A DNA stretch of 64,000 bases from Bradyrhizobium diversitatis. Its GTDB lineage: Bacteria > Pseudomonadota > Alphaproteobacteria > Rhizobiales > Xanthobacteraceae. Numbering within the stretch: position 1 is the first letter of the stretch; each line of letters starts with the position of its first letter. The notes under the pieces are model-generated. The model worked only from the letters and a program-made list of their open reading frames with translations. It was not told where the DNA came from and ran no database searches. The position numbers and the translations under genes are program-made. This document shows positions 22,667-30,725 of the stretch, in pieces. The stretch covers positions 248,001 to 312,000 of the forward strand of contig NZ_JACEGD010000011.1 of assembly GCF_016031635.1 (NCBI RefSeq), read 5' to 3'.

Positions 22667-22999
22667 CTGCCGACGAATTCAATCACCGCCTCGCCCCGCG
22701 CGACGGCTTCCGCAATTTGCGGCATGGCGCCTAGAAACCGGCGGATCAGCGTGCGATTGTCGATGTTGCCCACGCGCACCCACAGCACGATCGGTCCCCT
22801 GACTCTTCGCAACGCGGAGAAGCGAAAAGTCGCGATCCTTGGTGACGAGAACGGCCGATCGAGAAATGGCTTCGTTCCAGATCACCCCGTCGATCGCGTT
22901 TGCCATCCCGAACTCGGCCACATGAGCCGCGTCGTATCCAGCGCGACGCAAGGCTTCTGCCAGTGCCGGAGGAAGCTGAGCATCGATCAAATAAAGCAA
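22663..22999 (-). pseudogene. DUF5615 PIN-like toxin gene, frameshifted
   Basis: Starts with TTG 22999, one base after the antitoxin stop, and reads LIDAQLPPALAEALRRAG, AAHVAEFGM and VLVTKDRDFS, typical of DUF5615 PIN-like RNases (acidic residues D7, D54 and D56 region). After about residue 62 the family continues in another frame: RRVRGPIVLWVRVGNIDNR to IEFVGS, stop at 22665. The total length is one base too long, so there is one inserted base around 22800-22825. As written, the toxin loses its C-terminal third. A sequencing error would restore it. Confidence 0.75.
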
Positions 23000-23000
23000 G

Positions 23001-23228
23001 CTATTTGGCCACTATGATCGGGTGGTCGACCTGACGGGCGGCATAAACAAGCACCGCGTCGATGTCGGCCTCTTCCAAATATGGATAATCCTCGAGAATG
23101 CTCTCGCGCGACTGTCCCGCGGACAGCAATTCCAGGACGTCGGCAACCGTGATGCGCAGGTCGCGAATGCACGGGCGCCCGTGCATGCGCTGCGGATCGA
23201 CCGTAATCCTTGCCAGTAGGTCCGACAT
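23001..23228 (-). CDS. DUF433 antitoxin-like protein
   Basis: 75 residues, full length for DUF433: RITVDPQRMHGRPCIRDLRITVADVLELLSAG, then SILEDYPYLEEADIDAVLVYAA. The family is a small helix-turn-helix-like protein that is usually the antitoxin partner of DUF5615 PIN-like toxins, and the toxin gene follows one base downstream. Intact here while the toxin is frameshifted. Confidence 0.88.
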   Translation of the reverse strand: MSDLLARITVDPQRMHGRPCIRDLRITVADVLELLSAGQSRESILEDYPYLEEADIDAVLVYAARQVDHPIIVAK

Positions 23229-23325
23229 CTGTCACCTCTAGGAACGTCAATATAGCACCTCAAATGATATCTGTCAGCGCGTCGCGGCCAGCCTGACGCA
23301 CGATCCGCTCGGCACCTCCACCTCC

Positions 23326-23967
23326 ATGCCCTACTCCCTCGCCATCTTCGATCTCGACGGCACGCTCGCCGACAGCTTCCCCTGGTTCCTGCGCACCATC
23401 AACGATGTCGCCGATCGCTTCGGCTTTCGCCGCGTCGCCGATGAGGACGTCGAGGGGCTGCGGCATGCTTCGACGCGGGAGATTCTTGCCCGGCTCGAAG
23501 TCCCCTCATGGAAGCTGCCGGCGATCGCGCGGCATGCGCGGCGGCTGAAGGCCGAGGCAACCAGCGAGATCGCGCTGTTCGCGGGCGTCGAGGCGATGCT
23601 GCGGACGCTGGCTGACAACGGCGTGCAGCTGGCGCTGGTGACCTCGGACAGCGAAGCCAATGCGCGCGAGAAGCTCGGCGAGGCTGCGTCGTTGTTCGCG
23701 CATTTCGATTGCTCTGCGTCACTGTTCGGCAAGCCCGCGAAATTCCGCCGAGTCATCCGCCGCGCGGGTGTCGAGCCAGGCAAGGTGATCGCGATCGGCG
23801 ACGAGGTCCGCGACATCGAGGCGGCGCGGGCCGCGGGAATTGCCTGCGGGGCCGTGTGCTGGGGCTATGCGGCGCCGGCGGCGCTGCGGGCGCTGGAGCC
23901 GGATCATGTGTTCGAGCGGATGGATGAGATTGCGCCGACGCTAGCGCAGACTGGTAGGGTGGGTTAG
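23326..23967 (+). CDS. HAD-superfamily phosphatase, phosphoglycolate phosphatase-like
   Basis: 213 residues. Motif I FDLDGTLADSF, motif II LVTSDSEAN, motif III Lys in FGKPAKFRR and motif IV AIGDEVRDIEAARAAG are all present, with a small helical cap between motifs I and II. This arrangement matches phosphoglycolate phosphatase-type HAD hydrolases, though substrates vary and the true one is not known. The stop codon and last residues lie inside a dispersed palindromic repeat, as with queA. Confidence 0.88.
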   Translation: MPYSLAIFDLDGTLADSFPWFLRTINDVADRFGFRRVADEDVEGLRHASTREILARLEVPSWKLPAIARHARRLKAEATSEIALFAGVEAMLRTLADNGVQLALVTSDSEANAREKLGEAASLFAHFDCSASLFGKPAKFRRVIRRAGVEPGKVIAIGDEVRDIEAARAAGIACGAVCWGYAAPAALRALEPDHVFERMDEIAPTLAQTGRVG

Positions 23968-24091
23968 CCCTGCAGATGCGCAAAGCGCATCTGCGCAGCG
24001 TAACCCACCACTTCTGTCTCCGCGGAATCCAAAGAGGTGGGTTACGCCTTCCGACTGCGCTTCGCGCAGCCGCAAGGCTAACCCACCCTAC
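23954..24091. repeat. two tandem palindromic repeats of the GTGGGTTA family
   Basis: First foldback: GGGTGGGTTAG near 23957 to CGTAACCCACC near 24008. Second: GGTGGGTTACGCC near 24037 to GGCTAACCCACCC near 24088. A further inner hairpin (GCAGATGCGC/GCGCATCTGC) lies in the first. Same family as 4070-4102. It separates the convergent HAD and beta-propeller genes and supplies the HAD stop codon. Confidence 0.85.
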
Positions 24092-24097
24092 ACACCC

Positions 24098-25051
24098 CTA
24101 CTCCGTCCTGCGCAAGAACGCCCCGAACGCGCGCGGGCCGTCGCCGGTCTTGACCTCGCCGATCACCTTCAGCTCGGCCGCATCGATGATGCTGAGCGTG
24201 TTGCTCTCCCAGCACGCGACGATGATGCGCTTGCCGTCAGCGGTGGCGGCAATGCCCTCGGGATAGTCGCCGACATTGATGCGCTTGATCGGCTTCAGGC
24301 TCGCCAGATCGAACACGCTGACGGTGCCGCCATACTGGTCCGTGACGAAGCCGCGCCCTTGCGTCAGCGCCACCGCATAGGGCCGCATCCCCACCGGCAC
24401 GCGATCGATCTCGCGGGCCTCCGCGATATCGATCACGGAGACATCGTCGGAGCCGACATTGGCGGTGTAGGCGCGCTTGCCCTCGGCGTCGATGGTCACG
24501 CCGAAGGGACGCGTACCCACCTTGATGATCGCCTTGCGCTGGCGCGTCGCGGTGTCCACCACCGAGACGCTGTCGTCGTCACGGTCGGCCGAGAGCAGCA
24601 GCCTGCCGTCCGGCGTCACGGCGAGGCCCGATGGCGAGGCGCCGACCGCGATGCTGGCCGTGACGCTGCGCGAAGCCGTATCGATCACGCGCACCGCGGC
24701 GGCATACCAGTCGGCGACATAGACGGTGCGGCCGTCGGGCGCGACGGCAATGCCGAGCGGCCCGCCGCCGACCGCGATCCGCCCGGCGACTTGCCGCGCG
24801 GCCGCGTCCACCACCGTGACCGCCTTGGCGTCGGGACCCGTCACATAGGCAAAGCGCCCGTCCGCGCTGACGGCGACACCGGCCGGCTTGCCGCCGATCG
24901 GAATGGTCGCAACGCTGCGCGACGTCGCGAGGTCCACGACCATCAAGTCTTCGCTCAGCTGGTTGGTGACGAACGCCTCCTCAGCGAACGCGCCGCCAGG
25001 AGCGACGAGGCAAAGGCCGGCGGCGAGCGCCGCCAGGACCAGCTCCCGCAC
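24098..25051 (-). CDS. secreted YVTN/YncE-like beta-propeller protein
   Basis: 317 residues from GTG 25051, two bases after the stop of the upstream SRPBCC gene. Signal peptide VLAALAAGLCLVAPGGAFA. The rest is a seven-bladed propeller of repeats such as VSVVDTATRQ followed by VGTRPFGVTIDAEGKRAYTAN, with the YVTN signature as YVTGPDAKAV and YVADWYAAAV. Such periplasmic propellers bind metals, cofactors or other proteins. Co-expression with the SRPBCC protein looks certain; joint function unknown. Confidence 0.88.
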   Translation of the reverse strand: MRELVLAALAAGLCLVAPGGAFAEEAFVTNQLSEDLMVVDLATSRSVATIPIGGKPAGVAVSADGRFAYVTGPDAKAVTVVDAAARQVAGRIAVGGGPLGIAVAPDGRTVYVADWYAAAVRVIDTASRSVTASIAVGASPSGLAVTPDGRLLLSADRDDDSVSVVDTATRQRKAIIKVGTRPFGVTIDAEGKRAYTANVGSDDVSVIDIAEAREIDRVPVGMRPYAVALTQGRGFVTDQYGGTVSVFDLASLKPIKRINVGDYPEGIAATADGKRIIVACWESNTLSIIDAAELKVIGEVKTGDGPRAFGAFLRRTE

Positions 25052-25053
25052 TG

Positions 25054-25617
25054 TCAGCTTCCGCTCTCGATCTTCTTCTTGAGCGCCTCGAGCCCGGTCT
25101 TGTACAGACCGCTCACCGCGGTCCTGGCGGCCTCGTCGCTCAGCTCCGGCGGCGGATCGTTGTTGGGATAGCCGCGATAGAACGCGCCGGCCCATTCCAG
25201 CTTCGCCTTGCCGTCCGGCGCCGGCGACACCGTCAGCGTCGAGGAATAGTTGGTCACCGGCAGCACCTTCACGTCGACCTTGGTGATCCGGTACGAATAG
25301 CTCAGCATGTCGGGCTCGTATTTGTAGAGCTCCTCCTCGACCGTTGCGCCGCCAGTCAGCGTCAGCGTCCGCGTCGCGCCGATCTCGTTGCCCTTCTCGC
25401 CCGTGGTCTTGGTGACGGGCTGGAGCCAGCTCATGTCCTGAAAATTGCCGATCGCCGCCCATACCTTGGCCGGGGCCGCGTTGATCTCGATGGATTCCCT
25501 CACCTTCTGCCGGGTCGGCCCGTGCGCCCAGACCGGCTCGAACGCCGTCGTCAGTGCCATCCCCGCCACCGCCAGCGCCGCCACCCCGGTAATCGCCGGT
25601 CCCATCGTCATCCTCAT
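25054..25617 (-). CDS. secreted SRPBCC/START-like lipid-binding protein
   Basis: 187 residues, signal segment MRMTMGPAITGVAALAVAGMALTTAF. The mature part fits the SRPBCC helix-grip fold: ESIEINAAPAKVWAAIGNF, then LTLTGGATVEEELYKYEP and SYRITKVDVKVLPVTNYSSTLTV, ending in a long C-terminal helix. These proteins bind hydrophobic ligands in a central cavity. Here it is exported and precedes the beta-propeller gene by two bases, so the pair probably acts together in the periplasm. Confidence 0.85.
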   Translation of the reverse strand: MRMTMGPAITGVAALAVAGMALTTAFEPVWAHGPTRQKVRESIEINAAPAKVWAAIGNFQDMSWLQPVTKTTGEKGNEIGATRTLTLTGGATVEEELYKYEPDMLSYSYRITKVDVKVLPVTNYSSTLTVSPAPDGKAKLEWAGAFYRGYPNNDPPPELSDEAARTAVSGLYKTGLEALKKKIESGS

Positions 25618-25790
25618 GTCGTTTCCTCACTTGATCCTGCGCGACTTGACGCGCGCTGGAAGCATCGTAGCGCATTTTTGGACGGTGGGGAGACCGGTTC
25701 GTGGCGCGGCTGTGGCGGGGCCTCCTCCCATTCACACCAGGGCAATCGCATGTGAGGTGTGAGTTGTGGGGCACCGACTGCTTCTACAGC

Positions 25791-25874
25791 GTCATGGCCG
25801 GGCTTGTCCCGGCCATCCACGCGTTTCCGCTCGGCACAAGAACGTGGATGCCCGGGACAAGCCCGGGCATGACG
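25791..25874. repeat. dispersed foldback repeat (GTCATGGCCGG family)
   Basis: GTCATGGCCGGGCTTGTCCC...CATCCACG is mirrored by CGTGGATGCCCGGGACAAGC...CATGAC. The same family occurs at 55784-55862. This is a known kind of multicopy intergenic element in Bradyrhizobium. Confidence 0.8.
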
Positions 25875-26039
25875 ACCTCTGCCAAATGTGCACATGCAAT
25901 GGCCCTGCCATTCACACCACCTGTTGCGGTGCGCGACGGGCAAAACACGCCAGACCAGGGTCAATTCCCTCCGGCAAAAACAATTCGCTTTACTCGAATT
26001 CGGAATTGTCGCATGTTTTGGCCATCCCAGCCCGGGCCG

Positions 26040-26465
26040 AGGGGCGGATCGCGATCGTCACGAACGCGGGATGGGAATGTGGTGGACGCAGGCAGCGTCG
26101 CGCGCAGGCGGTTTGCAGGGCGGGTCACTCCGTGAGCAGACGAGGCGCGCACACGACGGGCGCAGCCAGCGTACGGCAAAATCGTGTGGTCCTGGCGCCC
26201 GGGGTCTGTGCGCCAAGGCTTGCGGTGACGTTGCGGCCCGACCGGGTTCGCACCGTCGCTTATCCGCAAGGCGACGGGGGCAATAGTGCATCGCTCCCCG
26301 AGGAGATCACGACATAAGCCGTAAAACCACTGCGCAGGGAAGGCCGGATGTTTGGCTTCACCTGTATGCCGCTGTGCAGTGTTTTTAGCACACGCTTTCG
26401 CACAGTGGACCGCGGGTGCCAGCCGGCACCCGGCCTTCCCTGCGCCCTCGGCACTCTTGAGGGCG
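26040..26465. repeat. larger foldback element with 16-bp perfect arms
   Basis: GCGCAGGGAAGGCCGG (26332-26347) and CCGGCCTTCCCTGCGC (26430-26445) pair perfectly around an 82-base loop that itself holds CACTGTGC/GCACAGTG-like arms. The leftward part (26040-26330) resembles sequence I have seen repeated in Bradyrhizobium genomes, where reverse-strand frames like 25961-26524 are often called hypothetical genes. I treat it as a noncoding repeat; left border uncertain. Confidence 0.5.
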
Positions 26466-26557
26466 GCGATTAACGCAAAGCTCGGGCACGGTGTGCCGCG
26501 AGAATGCGAAGCCACGCGTGACATTTAGATTCGAGTATACAGATGAACACCGGTTTC

Positions 26558-26693
26558 GTGCCCCGGACGCTGCGCAGCGCCCCTTGGCGGTGCGCTGCAG
26601 AGCCGGGGCCCATCTCACCGCAGCTTACCTGGCGCTATATGGGTCCCGGCTCTGCGCCGCAACGCTCGCGCGTTGCAGCTTGTCCGGGACACG
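26558..26693. repeat. nested foldback repeat downstream of the ATPase gene
   Basis: Outer arms GTGCCCCGGAC and GTCCGGGACAC, inner arms GCAGAGCCGGGGCCCA and TGGGTCCCGGCTCTGC. It lies just beyond the 3' end of the predicted ATPase gene and may act as its terminator. It resembles another common Bradyrhizobium intergenic element. Confidence 0.7.
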
Positions 26694-26715
26694 CGTGTGG
26701 GCGTCGGGTGCGCCC

Positions 26716-27483
26716 CTACTCCGCCAGCGTCGCCTCCACGAACCCGCGTGGATCGGCAAAAAACTCCCGCATCACCCGGTAATGATCAGTCTGCTCCACC
26801 GTGGTTGGCTCCAGGCCGTATTTCCCGAGCCGCAGCAGCCGCGCGTTTGGATAGGCCATCAGCACCGGCGAATGCGTTGCCATGATCACCTGGCAGATGC
26901 GGGACTCTTCCATGCGACGCAGCAGCTTCAGGAATTCGATCTGGCGCGCCGGCGACAGCGCCGATTCCGGCTCGTCGAAGATGAAGATGCCCTGGCGTTG
27001 GCAGCGTTCTTCGAAGAAGCGCAGAAAGCCTTCACCGTGGGAGTGCGAGAGGAAATCGGGACCGACCTGGCCGGCATCACGCGCAGCCTTGTCCAGATAT
27101 CGCGCGACCGAGAAAAAGCTCTCCGCACGGAAAAACCAGCCATTGGTGATCTTCGGCAGCCAGCTTGCGCGCAGCGCCCTGGAGAGCTGGCCGCCCATCT
27201 TCTCGCGCGCTTCGGAATGATCGACCGGCCTGTACCCCTTGCCGCCACCGGCATCGTCATAGCCGGCGAGCGCTGCGATGCCTTCGAGGATCGTCGATTT
27301 CCCGGTCCCGTTCTCTCCCACGATGATGGTGATGGCCGCATCGAAGTTGAGCTCGAAATCATCGGGGAAGATAGGCAGGCAAAACGGATAGGCTTCGCGA
27401 TGGTGAACTTGCGACGGATCGAGCCAGACCCGCTTCAGATACGGCGCAGGCAGGTTGATCGTTCGAGCGCTTCTTCGGCTCAT
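26716..27483 (-). CDS. predicted ABC-type AAA ATPase (COG3910-like)
   Basis: 255 residues from ATG 27483 (GGGAG seven bases ahead); ATG 27522 is an alternative with a poor ribosome site. Walker A GENGTGKSTILE near residue 51, signature-like region LSRALRASW, Walker B GIFIFDEPESALSP, then the switch His in MATHSPVLMAYP. The order FCLPIF-x-DDFELNF ahead of Walker A matches stand-alone predicted ATPases related to SMC/RecF heads. There is no partner gene; it lies alone between a block of foldback repeats and a DUF1217 gene. Role unknown; some relatives occur in defence loci, but nothing here shows that. Confidence 0.85.
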   Translation of the reverse strand: MSRRSARTINLPAPYLKRVWLDPSQVHHREAYPFCLPIFPDDFELNFDAAITIIVGENGTGKSTILEGIAALAGYDDAGGGKGYRPVDHSEAREKMGGQLSRALRASWLPKITNGWFFRAESFFSVARYLDKAARDAGQVGPDFLSHSHGEGFLRFFEERCQRQGIFIFDEPESALSPARQIEFLKLLRRMEESRICQVIMATHSPVLMAYPNARLLRLGKYGLEPTTVEQTDHYRVMREFFADPRGFVEATLAE

Positions 27484-27769
27484 GCTAGCTCCCAATTCGG
27501 ACCCATCCCTGAATTGGGACATATCAGGAACACAACCCTCGCGAAAGCTGCATTTGGGAAACATCCAGAAACAACCGGAGATAAACTCGATCTGCGTTAC
27601 CTGATCTGCGCAATTTGGGCGCGAGCTGAAAAATCTCAGATTGCAGTTCGGAATCGTCTTGGAAAAACGTGACCACGAGACAGTCTTGCTGGCATGAGGC
27701 CAGCTTCCACCTCGCGACCCCGCAATGATTGACGGACGTCCGGGACTGCAAAGCCGCGAGGAATGCACG

Positions 27770-29842
27770 ATGGTGACAACGTATTTCAGCTACAGCTACA
27801 TCACGCACAATCTCAAGCAGTCCCTCACCCGGGTCGAACAGCAACCGGACGTCGCGCGGGAGGCCGCCTATTACAAAGCCAACATCGGCAAGGTGAAAAC
27901 CATTGACGATTTCATGAAGGACTATCGCCTGTATCATTATGCGATGAAGGCATATGGCCTGGAGGACATGGCGTATGCCAAGGCTTTCATGAAGCAAGTG
28001 CTCGAGAGCGACCTCAACGACTCAAAAAGCTTCGTCAACAAGCTCGTCGACAAGCGGTACCGGGAGTTTGCCGCGGCATTCTCCTTCGCCGGCGGCACCA
28101 CGCCGGTCGCACAATCGGAGCACCAGACCGATGAGATGATCGGCCTGTATACGGCGACCAAGAAAAGCCAGGTGGATGCACTTGCTGACGACTCGAAATA
28201 CTACAGCGCCCATATCGGTAGTATCACAAGCGCAGACCAACTCCTGAACGACGACCGTCTGCGCGACTATGTCTATTCGGCATACGGGATCGATCAAAGC
28301 AAGTGGCCTCGTGATACGATCAGTCAGGTCCTGCGCAGCGATCCATCCGATCCAACCAGCTACGTCAACACCACCTTTGCTTCCCAGTTGAATGGCCTCA
28401 AGGCCCAGCTTGCTCAAGCCCAATCCGATGTCAGCGCCGCAAATTCAAGGATAGCCGACTACACGGCGCAACTATCGCAACCGGGAGCCAATGTGACCCA
28501 GTTGAAGGTCCAGATACTGGTCGAAAAACATCACCTGGAGTCTTACGCGAGCAGCATTTCCGGCCTCAGCGGCCAGATCGCGACCATTAACGGGTTCGTG
28601 GACGTGGCCGGCGCCTTCGAGTTTTCGCCCGACGGATCGCTTCCGTCAGGCGTGTCCGCACAGACTGCTGCAAATGTCACGATCACGAAACAGCGGTTCG
28701 ACGACAGCAAGGCGGCCGTCTATTCGGCGGCAAGCCCGCTGAACGAAGCTTTCGCAATCAGGCAATTCAGAACGGCTCTCCTCACCGTCAATTCGGTCGA
28801 CGCGTTCGTATCGACGCCGGATGTGTATGTCTTTGCGCTGGGCGCCGTCGGCCTCGATCCCAAGGAGGTCTCCCAGGCCACGATCAAGGCCGTTCTCGAA
28901 AGCGACCTCAGCGATCCCAAGAGCTACGTCCATACCCTCAAGGACGATCGCTATGTCCAGCTCGCGCGCGCCTTCAATTTCGATGCAAAGGGCAATCTGA
29001 CGACCCCCCTGGTAGCCCAGGACCCTGCTGAAGTGCTCAAGATCACAAAGGACTACGTCATTTCAGCGGTGAAGAGCGCAAGCACGGCGAGCACCCAGCA
29101 GCAGGCGGCAGTTCGGGCACAGGCGACCAAGGATGCGACGGATTATCAGGAGGCGATTGCAGGCATCGACAGCGTGTCCGATCTTCTTGCAAACAGGCCG
29201 ATGGTCGATTTCATTCTCTTGGCCAAGGGTTTGGATCCCAGGAAGGTCAGCACCGATTTTCTCAAGAAGATCTTCGCCTCCGACCTGAACGACTCAAAGA
29301 GCTTTGCGAACACGCAGAGCGATCCCCGCTTTGCCGACATCGTGGCGTCGTTCAACTTCGACGGCAAGGGCAACGTCGCACGCCTCCCGATGATGGGCCC
29401 CCAGAAGCGGGATCAATTCCGGGAAACACAGGCGAACTATCTCCAGCAAAGCCTGGAGCAGCAGCAAGGAGACACGAATCCCGGCGTGCGCCTGGCGCTC
29501 TACTTCCAGCGAAAGGCGGGCGACATCACGTCGGCATACGACATCCTCGCCGACAAGGCGCTTTCGGAGGTGTTCAGGACCACCTTCAATTTGCCTGATC
29601 AGATGGCGGCGATGCCGATCGACCGGCAAGCCAAGTACGTGGACAAATTCATGAAGCTCAAGGACCTGTCCGATCCTGCGAAGGTTGCAAAGCTGTTGAA
29701 TCGTTTCTCCGCCATGTATGACATCAAGAACAGCCAGAGCACCGGCCAGGCTCAATCTCCCTTGCTCAACCTGTTTCAGGGATCAGGCTCAGGGATAAGT
29801 CAATCGACGTTCTTGGCCATTGCCAAGCTACGTGCTCACTGA
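27770..29842 (+). CDS. DUF1217 multi-repeat protein
   Basis: 690 residues from ATG 27770 (GAGGA seven bases ahead). At least four DUF1217 units are visible, each with a K/S-FMKQVLESDLNDSKSF-type core followed by RYREFAAAFSF or RYVQLARAFNF: about residues 60-105, 180-215, 365-405 and 500-540; a fifth, shorter unit lies near 590-640. A coiled-coil-like insertion (about 205-275, LKAQLAQAQSDVSAANS) follows the second. Family members in Rhizobiales commonly lie in flagellar gene clusters, and single-unit forms are shorter. No flagellar gene is nearby. No signal peptide. Function unknown; a structural or secreted role is possible. Confidence 0.85.
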   Translation: MVTTYFSYSYITHNLKQSLTRVEQQPDVAREAAYYKANIGKVKTIDDFMKDYRLYHYAMKAYGLEDMAYAKAFMKQVLESDLNDSKSFVNKLVDKRYREFAAAFSFAGGTTPVAQSEHQTDEMIGLYTATKKSQVDALADDSKYYSAHIGSITSADQLLNDDRLRDYVYSAYGIDQSKWPRDTISQVLRSDPSDPTSYVNTTFASQLNGLKAQLAQAQSDVSAANSRIADYTAQLSQPGANVTQLKVQILVEKHHLESYASSISGLSGQIATINGFVDVAGAFEFSPDGSLPSGVSAQTAANVTITKQRFDDSKAAVYSAASPLNEAFAIRQFRTALLTVNSVDAFVSTPDVYVFALGAVGLDPKEVSQATIKAVLESDLSDPKSYVHTLKDDRYVQLARAFNFDAKGNLTTPLVAQDPAEVLKITKDYVISAVKSASTASTQQQAAVRAQATKDATDYQEAIAGIDSVSDLLANRPMVDFILLAKGLDPRKVSTDFLKKIFASDLNDSKSFANTQSDPRFADIVASFNFDGKGNVARLPMMGPQKRDQFRETQANYLQQSLEQQQGDTNPGVRLALYFQRKAGDITSAYDILADKALSEVFRTTFNLPDQMAAMPIDRQAKYVDKFMKLKDLSDPAKVAKLLNRFSAMYDIKNSQSTGQAQSPLLNLFQGSGSGISQSTFLAIAKLRAH

Positions 29843-29855
29843 CCGCTCGCCGCAA

Positions 29856-30719
29856 CTAGTCCAGCACCTCGAGCACCAGCTCCATGGTCATCAACACAGG
29901 ATTATCGCCACGGATCAGCCGTCCCTCCGCAATGCCGCCGGTGTAGTCGATCAGGGCAACTTCGAGCGCGGCTTCCGGCGCGCCGGAGGCGCCGGGCGCG
30001 ATCGCCCCGGCTGTTATGGCAAGCTCCGTCGCAAAAGGCTCGGTCATGCCGCCATGGGTGAAGCGCGCGCCGATGGTCGAGCCGACGCCGCCATGAATCC
30101 TCGCGCGCGCGATGCCGTGCGCGCGGCAGAAATCTTCGAGGCAGAAGGCAAAGTCCTGATTGGGCCGCAGCCGCAGCGCGAAGGCGCGGCTCGTCGTCCG
30201 CGCGCCGGTGCTTTCGGCCGACACCGGCCCGAACAGCTTGAAATTGGTCTCCGGATCGGGTTCGGCGGTGAACATCGCGCCGTCGATGCCGAAGGCCTCG
30301 ACCTCGAACGGTTCGGCAACCATGGTCTCATCCGGCATCATGTGGCCGCCGCTCGCCTTGCCATCGGCCTCGGTCCACAGCCCATGGCAATGAAAGAACG
30401 GCGCGCCGTCGCGCATGCCGAGCGTCATGCTGCCGAGCTTCGTGCGGGTCACGCCGCCGGGCCGGTAAGTGTCGCTGTAGAACGCGGCGTTCTCGCCGGT
30501 CTTCGACAGCGCCGGCATGACATAGGCGAACGGTCCAAGCGTGCCGCGCCGGAAGTTCAGCACGCCGCCGGCAAAACCTTCCGCGGCAAAACCGCGCCGC
30601 GCGGCTTCCAGCAGCGGCAGATCCGCTTGAAGCGTGAATGCGAAAGCGCGCCCCCTCGCCTCCATCCATTGAATGCGTTCCGGGACTGGCGCGCCCGGCT
30701 GCTTGATACTGCGCATCAC
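29856..30719 (-). CDS. PCC/PPC-domain protein (DUF296), two domains
   Basis: 287 residues. Two PPC-like (DUF296) halves: FAFTLQADLPLLEAARRGF with LGMRDGAPFFHCHGLW and SGGHMMPDETMVAEP in the first, and AFALRLRPNQDFAFCLEDFCR with ARIHGGVGSTIGARFTHG in the second. The H-x-H and GGH residues are the conserved metal-like cluster of the family. Bacterial members are cytoplasmic trimers of unclear function, unlike the AT-hook plant proteins. Six bases separate it from the acyl-CoA synthetase upstream, so the two are one operon. Confidence 0.85.
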   Translation of the reverse strand: MMRSIKQPGAPVPERIQWMEARGRAFAFTLQADLPLLEAARRGFAAEGFAGGVLNFRRGTLGPFAYVMPALSKTGENAAFYSDTYRPGGVTRTKLGSMTLGMRDGAPFFHCHGLWTEADGKASGGHMMPDETMVAEPFEVEAFGIDGAMFTAEPDPETNFKLFGPVSAESTGARTTSRAFALRLRPNQDFAFCLEDFCRAHGIARARIHGGVGSTIGARFTHGGMTEPFATELAITAGAIAPGASGAPEAALEVALIDYTGGIAEGRLIRGDNPVLMTMELVLEVLD

Positions 30720-30725
30720 CTGCGC

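Noticed and set aside
24098..25774. single 558-codon frame covering both beta-propeller and SRPBCC region
   Set aside because: The first 240 codons are out of frame with the SRPBCC protein, which has its own clear signal and stop; the propeller begins at its own signal peptide at 25051.
25961..26524. 187-codon minus-strand frame, similar to proteins often annotated as hypothetical in Bradyrhizobium
   Set aside because: It lies across a foldback repeat, lacks a ribosome site and has non-protein-like composition; I treat it as a by-product of a noncoding repeat.
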